A stretch of 64,000 nt of DNA from Ascidia mentula. Taxonomy: Eukaryota; Chordata; Ascidiacea; Phlebobranchia; Ascidiidae. Under the pieces are notes generated by a model. The model made no database searches. It was given only the letters and a program-made list of their open reading frames with translations, and was not told the DNA's origin. The stretch is from the NCBI GenBank assembly GCA_947561715.1, contig OX387201.1:2746001-2810000 (forward strand), given 5' to 3'. Of the stretch, positions 11,094 through 22,489 are shown one piece after another (the first letter of the stretch is position 1; each line of letters starts with the position of its first letter). The position numbers were made by a program, and so were the translations under genes.

Positions 11094-13599
11094 TTAGTTG
11101 GCTTTTTAACAGAGATGGCAAAATCGCGTCCTCCTTCTTCACTTGTACACGTTACAAGGGGAATTTCACAGGTATTGCGTCACAGACAGGCGACTTATTT
11201 TGTTACTAAACAACAAGCCAATGTACCTTCTTATCAAAACATAACCCCACCTTTCACACGACAAGCTTTTTGGGCCTGTGGCAGAAATAATTGAACTTCA
11301 TCAAATTTTAGAAGGAAATATATTTCACAGAAAAAAACATGTCGCACGTTTGTTATATTGTAAAATAATTAGGTGCGAAAAGCTTATAGTTAATTACATT
11401 GAGTAGAAAAGCCAAAACTAATTTCGTTTCGAACATTGCGTTTACAGCACTAATGATGAACCCAGCAGTGTTCGAAACGTTTGCTTATAATGATTAACAT
11501 ATTAGCTTTGACTTTTCTATTCCGTATAATACAGTTATTTCATGAAACAACTTGATCACGAAATTAAATGCAAAACAAAACATTTATAGGCAAGTTGCTA
11601 CAGAATAGTTATTTATAGAATTGGATTTGAGAAATTTTGTTCCGGTATTCTTGTGATTGATTGGCTTTAATTTAAAACTGCTCTAGGTCTAGTTTCCGTA
11701 TCAGTTATTTTACTACTACAGTCACCAACAGTAAACACCAAAATAATATTTACAAATACTTACTGTACTGTGCAAGAAGCAAAACACTAAAAACGACTGC
11801 CATTTACGACAAACCTTTCACAAAGAAAAAATTTCACAAAGAGAAACCTAGATGAGATTTCCATACTTCAGCCCACAATGAGAAATCCTTTCACAGCCTG
11901 ACGCTGTAGGGAATCAGCAAAGCGAAAGTAACCCGCTAAACCAACAATGCCTTTACACCTAAAATGCTGTTCTAAGCAACAGTAATCACATCAAATTTGT
12001 GCAACATTTTTCTGCTTTGCAAATCCATGTTTGACATCCGTGGTAACTACCGCTATGGTTTATGCTTAGGGTCTGTGTAAAGGCTTGGCGCAAGTCGCGA
12101 CGTCCACATGACGGTTTGTTTGCAGACTGAAAGTAAACAGGCCCAAAAGGACGTAAAGGTTACAACTACAAAACCGAACATCGGGGAGTAAGTAATAAAA
12201 GATGACGTAGCAGAGTTGTTACAAGAGTTTTACTGGTACTTTTACCCGGGCATGACGAAGGAACTTTCACCTTACCGATTACTGTAATACCAGGGACCTG
12301 ACTGATTATGAGTTTGTACTCCATATTTACAGTACATATGTGTTGTTGTATAGTTTGCCAGACACCACAAGACAAAACTGTGACATGTTATTTTCAAGTT
12401 TAAAACATTGGATTCTGTTCGTTGTGTTTCTATCTTTCAAATAATTGTCGTTTTTTCAGTATTTTTCAAAAGAATTTTCACATCGCTTTACATCCAATGT
12501 CAGTGCAATAAGCCAACAGGCCGCAACATCACAAAAATACGTAATTCCAATACTATATTCTAAACCTATGCGAAGTACAGGACATTAATTAAACAACGCC
12601 ACTCCAAACCTAACCCTGAAGTATAAACTGTTAAACCTCGGGGTGATCTTTCCTGTGCTTACGTAGTTAAATATTTTAAACAATAAATGACAATCTAAAA
12701 CACTACAGATATATTCGCGCCAGAGTAATCGGAAAGTTTCTCTTTTTAACAACTTATTATTCCGAAACTAAACAGGAACCACTAGACAACCGAAGTCAAG
12801 CGACCTCGCTTGAGTCTGTTTAGTGTTGACAAGTAAACCACAGAATGTGAATGTAGCAACGCCAACAGAACGTGGTTTCGAGCACGGATTTTTAATGCGT
12901 CAAATATTAACTGACTGAAACGCAAGTCATTATTTGCACAGTAAGGTGCTCTGCGTACACAAGTTTCAAGTGGCCTTGTTCTGTTCACCAAGCTTCGAAT
13001 CCACCCACCATAACATTAAACGGCGGAAAGGCCAAGGTCCTGATTGGAACTAAGTAGTTTAGCAATGGTCAGGTAATAGATTTCCAGTTTCAACAAAAGT
13101 AGTCATTGGGTAATGACCCTTGACCGAATATAATGGATAATATTACATAAGGGTGGCGTTGCATAACCATTACGCAGTTCTGCAAATACTGATAAATAGT
13201 TGTGCACACACGTCGTAACGGCTAATACGTGTCGATCGGACTGTTGGTGGCGATCCAAAATACTGCTCTAGTATTTTCTATTGTAATAAATCTTGGTACA
13301 AGACATTTTTACTTTTTTTTGCAATAATCGAAAATACACAAATTGTGCCACAACAACGAGGAAGAAATGTAATGAACTGCAAAACATTTTGGTTAAGTAC
13401 TAACATAAATACAGACAAAGTGCATAGCAATATAGAACACTGGTATCCAACCAATCATATAGACTATATACACTGGAATAAGCTTAGCGTTTACAAGTTC
13501 GAACATAATAAAGTCTCGGAAGAAACAATACCCCCCGATGGACAAAGACACGTGCATAGAATTGGTAAAAACGGGAAATTGACGAAAGAATTAGTTTTA
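11094..13599. other. Intergenic between the two PPxY membrane-protein genes
   Basis: No supported exon. It contains an inverted-repeat element at 11400-11525 (listed separately). The remainder is AT-rich with no domain-bearing frame on either strand. Confidence 0.4.
11400..11525. repeat. Foldback repeat resembling a decayed double hammerhead element
   Basis: The ends tagaaaagccaaaactaa and ttagctttgacttttcta are imperfect inverted repeats. Inside, gtttcgaacattgc on the left faces gcagtgttcgaaac on the right. The right arm reads CTAATGA, a GAAC/GTTC stem, then GAAAC, which is the layout of a hammerhead core with a substitution in the CUGA box. It resembles the better-preserved element at 19.5 kb in organisation. 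Confidence 0.45.
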
Positions 13600-14181
13600 C
13601 TACAATGCGTGACTCGTGTACGTTTCGACACGGAGTTCAGAAGAAGTGTCGATAATCTCGCTGGCATCCTGAGAGGTTGTCGGTCGGTCAACTCCCGCAG
13701 TTGCTGTGACAATGCGCTCGTTCGAGATGACAAATATAGCTTTGTTGTCCACTCTGCCCGTCATTACGTCGTCATAGGAGGGAAGCTTCTCGCTTTCGCT
13801 GGAAGTTCGACTTCTCGAGGCTACGTTCTGGAGGTCATCCTCAATCGTCGCAACCCGGAAGATGACAGATCCTCTTGCGATGTTGAAGTAGTCCGGAGGC
13901 AGGTCAGTGGTGTCTTCTGAGCCGGAAATCGGAGACCGCCTCCGATTTGTCTCTTCTCCCCAAGATCCTTCGTTTCCGCGGTTACCATAGTAACATTTGA
14001 AGAACTTGTCCATCAAACACTTGCACGAGAGAAGAATGAGCATGAAGACGAACAATGTGACGGCAAATGCGATAAACACCTCCAACCACTTGATATCGTT
14101 TTGATCATTGTTATTTTCGGACTGTTGCGAGGTGGTTGTTGCTGAACTCATGTAGCGCAGGAAATTTTTGGGCCAAGCCAC
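13600..14181 (-). CDS. Single-pass membrane protein with PPxY motif (paralogue 2)
   Basis: One exon, up to 193 aa; the inner Met at about 14151 (MSSATTTSQQ) aligns better with the Ser/Thr-rich N terminus of the paralogue at 10.1 kb and may be the true start. A hydrophobic segment (about residues 32-53) is followed by Cys-containing SCKCLMDKFFKC. The shared core comprises DLPPDYFNI, the box FRVATIEDDL, a Ser/Arg patch and KLPSYDD. The C-terminal PPPY of paralogue 1 is absent, leaving one PPxY and one LPxY. The conservation of FRVATIEDDL beyond the PPxY suggests a second functional contact. Function is inferred; it may recruit WW-domain ubiquitin ligases at membranes. Confidence 0.72.
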   Translation of the reverse strand: MAWPKNFLRYMSSATTTSQQSENNNDQNDIKWLEVFIAFAVTLFVFMLILLSCKCLMDKFFKCYYGNRGNEGSWGEETNRRRSPISGSEDTTDLPPDYFNIARGSVIFRVATIEDDLQNVASRSRTSSESEKLPSYDDVMTGRVDNKAIFVISNERIVTATAGVDRPTTSQDASEIIDTSSELRVETYTSHAL

Positions 14182-15430
14182 ACTTCACATACCTACTTAA
14201 AACTGTGCATTGAAGAGTAAAGTAGAGGGTTGTTTTTATTTTCAATTATTGCTAGAAAGTAAAACTGGCATGAAAGTTAATAAACTGTTTTTTTAATTTT
14301 TTTTGAAAATTTTTGGATTTATCCCATAACCATCGAGATTCGTCTCGTGTATTTAAACGTTAATTAATTATTACACGAAATGAGCTAAAATCCAAAAACC
14401 CAAAGCTAAAATGCTGTTGATTCAACAAGTTATTCACTCAAAATATTTTGTACCCAATTGTTACACGTTTTGTGTAATATTGTCCTTTAGGTATGAAATA
14501 TTCCACTCTAAAGCTTGTTATTCGTATGCTTTTTGATTTAGTTATTCTTGCTTGCTTTTACGCTACTGACTGACTTTATTTACTGAACTATTACTCTACG
14601 TTTGCTGCATTTGGTCAGTTTTTAAACACAGCGTTTAAAGCTAATCATCATTCCAAAACAGCTGACAACAAACCTGGCGAAAACTTGTTTGCTGCAACAC
14701 AAGATGGTCGAGCTAAAATCCAATCTTCGATCACACCAAGTTGCAGCTAACTATGTTAACATTGAAGTGTTTGGGTTGTGCCTAATGTCTAGTAAACAAA
14801 GCTCATCACGCTAATGTTTCTTCGCAGATATTTATATTTCCCAACTAATATTCTAGTGCTGTGTCGGGTTTACGCTAGACCTGTAGATTACTTCCTCCTG
14901 TTCAGTGTTAACAAGCTAGTCGTGGTCACGGAGAACAGAACTATAAGTGGAATTGGATTTGCGACGGGGTAGCGCGTTAAATATTAACTATCGTCCAAGC
15001 GAAACAACTCAGCCATAAAAATTACGTAATGTGTTAAAATTCAGGGGTCAAAAAATCAAATCCCCCCCCACTAAAGGTATATGTGATTTTCTTTTTTTCC
15101 GGGGGTTGTTTGACCTTACCCCATCCTACTCGCCGAAATCCCAACAATGTAATAGTGTATTAACAATAAAATGCCTCATCAAAGAAGCATAAAAAAACTC
15201 TTAAGCCTTATGGCATTTATTAAATCGAAAAAAAAAGGTAAAACGAAAATTCTTACAAACAGGGAAAAATATACTGTAGTCTTTCAATGCGCATGTGTAG
15301 TTTTTAACGAAGCAACAAAGGTAAAATGATTGTTATTCAAAAAAAATATAGAGGTTAATACCATTTGGCACAAAACACTTTTTTGAAGACCCCACTTTTT
15401 GAAGAATATATCGGGATGCAACATCACAAC
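14182..15430. other. Intergenic, AT-rich
   Basis: Poly-A/T tracts and no supported exon on either strand. It separates the PPxY membrane-protein genes from the death-fold cluster. Confidence 0.4.
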
Positions 15431-17539
15431 TTAAAAAGAAAAAGATATTTCAAGTTCATCTGCCAGATCAGGACCCGGGAACAACGTGTTTCCATAAGTG
15501 TCCTTGCCATTGTAATCATAGACAGGTTTAGATTTTCGACACTTTATTCTTTGCCAAACAGTTTTGTTTCTCTGATTTATTTTTTGACTGCTTTGTGAAA
15601 CTGAATTTCCATTTTCATTTTCAGGGTCACGTAAGCGATCCAAGGCAGCTGATTCACTGTTTATGCAACCAGATAAACTGAAACCATTGTCTGGATTCAT
15701 ATGAGGTACAGACCTTTTTTGAGTTGCACCAAGTTCTTCCTGCTGTGAAGTTGAATCTTTACCTGCTGATGATTGCAGGCTTTGACCTGTCATTCCAGCT
15801 GGCATGTGATTCAAGTGACCAATACTTTCAGAATATATAAACTCATCCTCGCTGTAGGTTGAGCAACTTCTATCAGATATTTGTTCACTGCTGTAAAAGC
15901 TCACAGTGCTGAGGCCTTCATCATCCTGTGACCAACTGCTATTTGCATGCCCAATGGTTGGAGACAGACGGATTTGATTTTCCTTGGTAGATAAACTTTC
16001 AACAGTTGATCTGCTCTTAGGAGGTAATTGACCACCGCCAGTTGTAGGTGTTGGACCTGATTGCCCAGAAGTTTCTGTTATAGTATGTGATGGTCGATTT
16101 ATTGTTTCAGTTCGTACTGGACTGATAGAACAAGAAATTTCTGGTGGTCCAGAATTACCAGATTCACTTGGAAGTCTGTCTTGCGTTGGTGGCGGTTTTT
16201 TATCTCTATGGCAAGAGTTTGACTTTTCAACAGCTTCTATTGGTATTTCTATCTCCTGTAGTTCTTCAAGTGCTATCTCCTCTTGCAGCAAATTTTCATT
16301 ATCATCATTGGAAAACAGTGGTAATTGGTCTTCCAATGACTGTTCTTTCAGTTTAGCTTTGATTACATCCATTGGTACACAGTACTCAATGCCTGACAGT
16401 TCATCATTATTCTCATTGGTGTTGTTTGAATGTTGCACAGCACCACTAGCAGAGGACGATGATGGAAAGAGAGTACCTTGGTTTTCAAGATGATTTGTTC
16501 TTTCAGTAAGTGCATTGGTTGCTTCTGTTATTTGGGGTGATTGCAACATGCAACTGACGGGCTCTGCCTGAGCATGGAGTATTTGGGCTTCAACAGGATG
16601 CGCAGGAGTTTCTGACAAGCTGTTTTGAATTGTGCTGTGTTTCAAAAGAGCTTGCTCTTGGTCTTGTACATATGTTGATGTTGGTTGGTCAGATCTCTCC
16701 GAGAGCTTAAAATAAATAGAAACACATATTGATCATTGGGTAAACCAATTTGTGCAATTCTCTTTATTTCGAAACAAAAACTGATGTACATTTATTGTTG
16801 CTCCGATTGTGTAGAGGATGGTTAAATTCACATGTTTTGCATCACAAAGTAATTAAGAAGTGTCATTTAAAATAAAACAAACCACAACAAAACATCTTAC
16901 CAATGAGTAAGGTGGTGGAGGTGACCTTGGGAGGTTGGGTGTTTGTTCAGTTACCAAATTGATTGCTGAAATAATTATCAGCCATTGTAAAAATAAATAT
17001 CGGACAGTTTTTGTATTTTTCTCTTATATTATGTTGTTTTGTATCAACTACTAGACAAGAGGAGATTCAGTAAAGAAAAATTCTTACGTAGTGGATTCCT
17101 TGGAGTAGACGCTTCCTCAATACATGCGTATAAATCCCTTGCCAGTTCAGCATGGCCACTGTACCAAAGTGCATCAAGAAACTGCTTGCCCCAGTCATCA
17201 AACGGTACTAATTCATTCAGCAGTTGTTCCATAGCTTCCTTTTTTCCATCAACTTCTTGTGTCCGCTTTATGGAATGCTGAGAAGTAAACATAAAGTCCA
17301 TGCTATGGTACAAAACCAATTGCTTTTAATGTTAAGGTAAACAATAAATAAACTTTTGCACATGTAATGTTTCAAACTAACTGGAAGCTACATGTTGTAC
17401 GGACCTGGATCTTCGAGGGTATACAATACATGTACAGCATCAGGGTGGTTGGATTGACTGTTGTTAATACTTTTTTACGGATGGGCCCCAACAACACTGT
17501 ATGTAGTAGAGTATCATACTTTCGCCTTGGTGCGTAATA
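15431..17539 (-). CDS. CARD adaptor A (CARD, PPPPY, PIEAVE, long Ser/Thr-rich tail); first exon not found
   Basis: Minus-strand exons 17405-17539, 17088-17277, one near 16910-16977, and a long last exon ending at 15431. Phases are 0, 1 and 0. The first two exons form a death-fold domain: a basic helix IRKKVLTTVNPTT, then LLNELVPFDDWGKQFLDALW and SGHAELARDL, the FLxAL...GHxxLAxxL signature of CARDs. It aligns along its length with the CARDs of adaptors B and C. The next exon has SPPPPYS, a PPxY WW ligand. The tail is low-complexity Ser/Thr/Gln/Glu, contains EIPIEAVEKS (16226-16243), a P-x-E-x-x-acidic motif like TRAF6 sites, and ends ELEISFSF with no membrane anchor. The layout recalls MAVS or BCL10. 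The start exon upstream of 17539 was not identified. Confidence 0.72.
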
Positions 17540-17951
17540 CTGTTTATAGCTGAAAATATCACAAAATAAACATGAGCGAAAACATTTATTTTACAATGGG
17601 AAAGTTTCTATATTTAACTTTTGCATTCTCTTGCCCAAATAAACTAATTATTCACAATTATACACACAAGGCTTTAAAAACAGGATCAGCTTTGCTGTTT
17701 TTGGAATATATAAAGTCAGGCTGAATGTATTTTTACAGCTAGTGCTTTGTGTGCATATTGCCATTGTGGAATGTACAGTGATCACCAGGACAGCATCTGT
17801 GGTGTATGGTTAAGATCCCAATTTTTAACTATTCAAAGTTACTTACAATTAACTGTCTACAGTTCAAATCAATGTCTGCCCATAATTTTGTAACAAGTGT
17901 AAAATGAAACATATTTTGGCAGAATGTAAGCGGCCAATTTCATAAATAAAC
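17540..17951. other. Interval between caspase 1 stop and CARD adaptor A exons
   Basis: It should contain the promoter and unidentified first exon of CARD adaptor A. An ATG at about 17765 on the minus strand opens a short frame, but I could not join it convincingly. No NF-kappaB-type site was noticed here, unlike the other promoters of the cluster. Confidence 0.35.
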
Positions 17952-20900
17952 TCACGATGTTGTATCATCATCTTGTTTTGGAAAACCAGGAAAGAAATAA
18001 AATTTCTTTGTCAGCAAATCAGTGCAATCAGCCATCATTTTATGATCACCACGGTGACCAAGGTTGGCTGTTTGTTGCGCAAGAACATGTTTAACCTAGA
18101 GGGCAAAAACACCAGTGAAATAATCACCAAACAATGAGTTTCTGCATCTATGTAATTCTGGTTTTGGTTACATACTGTACCAACTGGCAAAAAGAATAAA
18201 AAAAATTTGTCAAAGAAATTTTATACATCTTACATGTAGTCCTATCAACACATTAATTGGCTGTTATACCTCTGTCATAAGATCAGCAACATGTGTGGTT
18301 TGGGCACCTTCCATAAACACGTTCGTGACAGCGTTAATAAAATGACTTCCATTTTCAGTACTTCGATATGAAGAGTAACCTAATCATAATTTTTATCTAT
18401 TGGCGTTTTCCCAATCGCTTTACTTTTTATAATCATTCATAGCAGATGACACAAGAAACATAACGCATTGCATACAAACAACAGCAAATAAAACATGAAA
18501 AAAGAATGTTTACCTGGCAAGGCAGACTGAGCGATGAATATATCACTTTGTGTAGGTAAGGTGTTTTGTTTAACAGGTGCACCATCTTCTGCAATGTGAA
18601 TATCTGGAAAAACAGCTGGTTTCACTTACCAGAAGAAAAACATTTTACGAAATATTTGTAAACTTTGAACTTAAGGCATTTTACTTTTAGCAGTAACTTT
18701 TCTTGCCTTTAATCACAGGCTCCTTTTCAAAATCTGGTTCTTTGAACTCTTCCAATGCTGTCAAAAAATAGTACAAGTGTAAACATTTTTTTAACTACCA
18801 GAGAAAAAGGGCTAAGTCAAACCTTTATGTGGGGAAACCATTGATGCTCCTCTGTCATGGTTAACTGCAAAACAAATAATCATGGTAATGCAAAACACAG
18901 CCCAGAGTATTAAATTAAAAACAATAAAATGTAGATTAAAATTATAAAACTTTTAAATAGTTGTATAAATCTGTGTTTATCCATGTTCAGAAACAGTTTA
19001 TACCATTGCCATACTAGAAATAAATGTCCGGCAAATTCCATTTAGACAATTGTTAAAACAAATTCAATCCAAAAAAAACAGTTAATAAACAGGGTACAAT
19101 CAAATCTCATTAATCTGAACCCTGAACATCCCTAGACCTGTTAACTCACATGACATGTTTTATAAATCTGACTCCTGGTCAAACTGACGAAACCAAGTAG
19201 TCCGTTACAAGAAGTGTATATTATTTTGTTGGTTGGACATTTAACTTACATCCTCGGCAACTCTGGATTAAAAAAAGTTTGGGTTTTCCTTGCAGCATTT
19301 TGCAATTCCGGTTGTTGAACAAGTTAATAATGTAGTGTACTGGTGTTGGTTCCATGTCAGTTCCGTGGACGACACTTGAATTAGTCGTTGGGTCTAAAAG
19401 ATATAAATTCAACCACCCCTAAGCGCATAATGTCAGTAAAATGGTGTTTGTGTTTTAGTTAAATCAACATAATATTTGAGAGCTACAGACAGAATGTACA
19501 TGCACTGTTTCGACCTGTGAGGTCTTATCAGCGCAGACGTTGACTTTGGCACCACAACGTGGAAATCAGTGTTCCCGCTAGTGTAAAAGCTAGCACAGTG
19601 CCCCAGTCAGCAGCTGCACTGATGAGACCTCACAGGTCGAAACAGTGCATGTACACCCTGTCTGCAGCAATCAATTATTACAGCTTTTTTTGCACATATT
19701 CAACATAATATTTATGAACAAATTTGACATTTGGCTTCAGGTAAAATTTAAAACCACAACTTACCAAGTCCACCATGGGTCATAATAACAACGACACACA
19801 TATCTGAGACAGCATGGAAAGTTTTCTTGGCATATGATTTAAGAACAGAATCCATTTTCTATAAAACACACAGTAAATAAACTTAAACTGAAGCAAACGA
19901 ATAACATCACAATAATTCTGTTATTAGGATTTTTAAGACAATTCGCATACTTACTGATGCTGTCAAGTTTCTTCTTAGAATTGTTTTTAAACCCAATTGG
20001 TTGAATAGACTTTCAATTAAGTATTCATCTCTTTCACCACCCTGACGGTCAAATCCATGTTGGAAGTCACTTGTGTTGCTGATAATCAAGGCGTGCCCTT
20101 TGGGGTTATTTTGAACTTGATAAATCTAAAAAAATGATTGATTTAACAGTTATTTATTACAACAACAAAGACATGACATGGTGGTTTAGGTACCAAGACT
20201 AAGTTTACCATAAAAAACTAGCATTTTGTGTTATGCAGTCTTACTTTCTTACTTTAGTACTAATCACAAATTAACATAATATAAGATTTTGAATATCTGT
20301 GTATATACCATTTTATTCCCGAAATGTCTGGAGTAGAAATCTTCAGTACTTTGCGCATCAAAAACTGCAGATTGGACACCTGCATGTGTAATACTGTATT
20401 GTAATAAAAAATTGTGTGTTTGGAAACATAATTTAATCAAAGATACATCTTCAATAAACCTCAGTCACTGAAAATCTTGTGGTCAGCAAGTGTTTTATAA
20501 TTAAAGCACCATTTTGGGGGTGATTTATGAACTCAATGAGTATTGTAGGTTCTTGCTGTAAGTTTCATTTTACTATTAATATCAACTATCAATGGAAAAA
20601 GTGCTTTCACCAAAAAACAAACACATTAGAATAAAACAGTGCACATTTTTATGCCTACAAGTTCGGTTGGTCATCTACATTTACAGCTGTGACTAGAAAA
20701 TTCAATCTTTCAAATTGAAACCAATTAGGAATGTTTGTGCTATGCTGTTGCTTGAATTAAAAGGTTTTGGCCACCTTGGCTGGAACTTCCTGGTTGTTTT
20801 GGAACTGTATTTGAGGTAGTAGTCTCCTCCGGAGTAGGGGGACATCTGTCTATGTTGCTTGCCTCATCACTTCTTTCAGAAACTGCACACAAGGCAAAAA

Positions 20901-22489
20901 ATATTTTAGATGAGATACAACTACATGCAACCATTGTTGGGCTTGAAAGTGCAAATTGGATTACAATGTGATGGTCAAAAAGATCAAAAACAAACTACAA
21001 AGCAGAAAAATTCTAAACATAGCAGTGCTACACCTAAAAAACTTTGTGTAAATCACTCCTTTAACACCAAGAAAATCCTACACAGTACATCAAAGAAAAC
21101 TTACGAGCTGGCAATCCTTGTCGGTGACCTGAAGGAGGACCTAGTCTCTGAAGAAAGGTTTGGTCTTCATTCATTAAAAATGGAATCCCTGTAAAAAAAT
21201 GTTTCTGGTGAACACAACCCAAATCTACTTATTCAACATGAATTCCACAAATTGTTTTACTTGACATTGTCTCTTTAATATCCTCAGCAAGTACCCCGTT
21301 TCGAACAGAAACCAAAAAATAAAGTGTATCCATCTTTTCTGCACAAGAAAGCAACAGTGCACAATACAATTTTAATATCCATAGCAATAACCAACCTACA
21401 AAATTCCTTCCAATCACCTCACTGTACATAAGTTGTTGCAACATTTCTAACTTTGATGAAAATGATCTATTGAGCACCAAACAAATTTAAATTACAAACT
21501 TTGGCTCTACTTTATATATCACTGGACTGGATTTTGCTTAGTTTATAAAAACAAATGCCATGACAGCAAGATATAAAGTAAATAAGTACAGAAGATTTAG
21601 GTAAATAACTACTTGATGCCTGTTAAAGGCGATTAAAGTTTTTATATGTTACAGTATAGGTTTATGAACAAAAAATAGTAACATAAATAACCCAGTGAGC
21701 CCAGTATCTTGATGTATTTCTTTGAAATGTTCATCTGACAACTGTTGCGATATTTTCCTCATCAGTGTAGAAACAACAACACTAAAAAAAACATTTTTTT
21801 TTATTTTACAAATCTGCTCACATTGTGCCAGGTAGAATGTAGCACAACAAATTTTATTTACCACAGATTTTATGTCGCATCAATCAAAATTAGTAAAATA
21901 GTTCCATTAAAAGTCAGGACAATACCGTGATCTTGGGTCAAGTGTTGAACTTGTTGCTGTAAGATGCAAATGTGTAGGCACAATACCTTGAGGATTGTAA
22001 TTGTTAACAACAACATTAAAAACGCTGCCATCTTCATCCTCGGCATTCAAAGTTCGTCCAGAACTGGAACCTAAAAAGAGAAAAAGCAATTTTATTAAAT
22101 GAATTTTTTTAAACATCAATAGCAAACTTCATTTATTCTTCTCAATATAGATGCCAATATTGGTATGTTTGTCATTTTTATGTAGGAATTTTTTTTCAAC
22201 CACTACGATAACATGGAAATTAAGACCAGTATATCAAAGTATTAGTTTATTTTTTTGCAGATTTGTTAAAAATTTAACAAATGCACAATGTGGGTCAATG
22301 CCAGACTGACTAACTTGTGCATGCGTCACACAATACATATGCTTCCAACACGTCTTTGGTGCCTTTAAATTTTACTCTGACTTGTATACACAATGTAACC
22401 ACAAATTTTAATTACTTTGATTTTGCTGTGCTACTAGTACTACAAATAGGGAAAATGCACTTACCTTCATTTGATCCTGATCCTGACAT
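17952..22489 (-). CDS. Caspase with N-terminal death-effector-like domain (caspase-8/10-like initiator)
   Basis: Sixteen exons with consistent phases give 505 aa: 22465-22489, 21926-22070, 21692-21781, 21396-21466, 21261-21338, 21105-21188, 20775-20882, 20309-20379, 19955-20125, 19765-19858, 19250-19393, 18823-18864, 18707-18757, 18514-18603, 18270-18379, 17952-18095. Residues about 58-136 form a DED-like death fold (LMRKISQQLSDEHFKEI ... MDTLYFLVSVRNG). The p20 part follows: NNPKGHALIISNTSDF, the catalytic His in MTHGG (about 308) and the catalytic Cys in QSCRG (about 356-360; the common form is QACxG). The p10 part has TQSDIFIAQSALPGYSSYRS, including the substrate-pocket Arg. The intron after 18707 uses a GC donor. 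It is an aspartate-directed protease of apoptosis or innate immunity. Its neighbours are CARD adaptors, and its promoter has kappaB and CRE-type sites. Confidence 0.85.
19464..19713. mobile_element. Foldback element in a caspase intron, flanked by 14-bp direct repeats
   Basis: Imperfect inverted arms of about 75 bp (starting GCTACAGACAG at 19482 and ending CTGTCTGCAGC at 19668) surround about 40 bp of spacer. TCAACATAATATTT occurs at 19464-19477 and again at 19700-19713, consistent with a target-site duplication of the size made by target-primed retrotransposition. A T-run precedes the right copy. Both arms carry a hammerhead-ribozyme core on opposite strands; the plus-strand one is intact. 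Confidence 0.7.
19613..19668 (+). ncRNA. Type I hammerhead ribozyme
   Basis: All core elements are present in order. Stem I is GCTGCA (19613-19618) paired with TGCAGC (19663-19668), 6/6. CTGATGA is at 19619-19625. Stem II is GACCT-CAC-AGGTC (19626-19638). GAAA is at 19639-19642. Stem III is CAG (43-45) with CTG (58-60), extendable by GTG/CAC, and the cleavage triplet is GTC ending at 19662. It is predicted to self-cleave after C19662. It is antisense to the caspase pre-mRNA. The opposite arm carries the same layout on the minus strand (CTGATAA at 19525-19531) with a G-to-A core change that should impair it. Confidence 0.85.

Noticed and set aside
13345-13920. 191-codon plus-strand frame.
   Set aside because: It lies antisense to the PPxY membrane-protein exon, has no domain, and its composition reflects the opposite strand.
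19482-19668. Simple MITE interpretation of the inverted repeat in the caspase intron.
   Set aside because: The arms contain an ordered hammerhead core with matching stems, and the flanking repeat is 14 bp, so a plain DNA-transposon MITE does not explain it.
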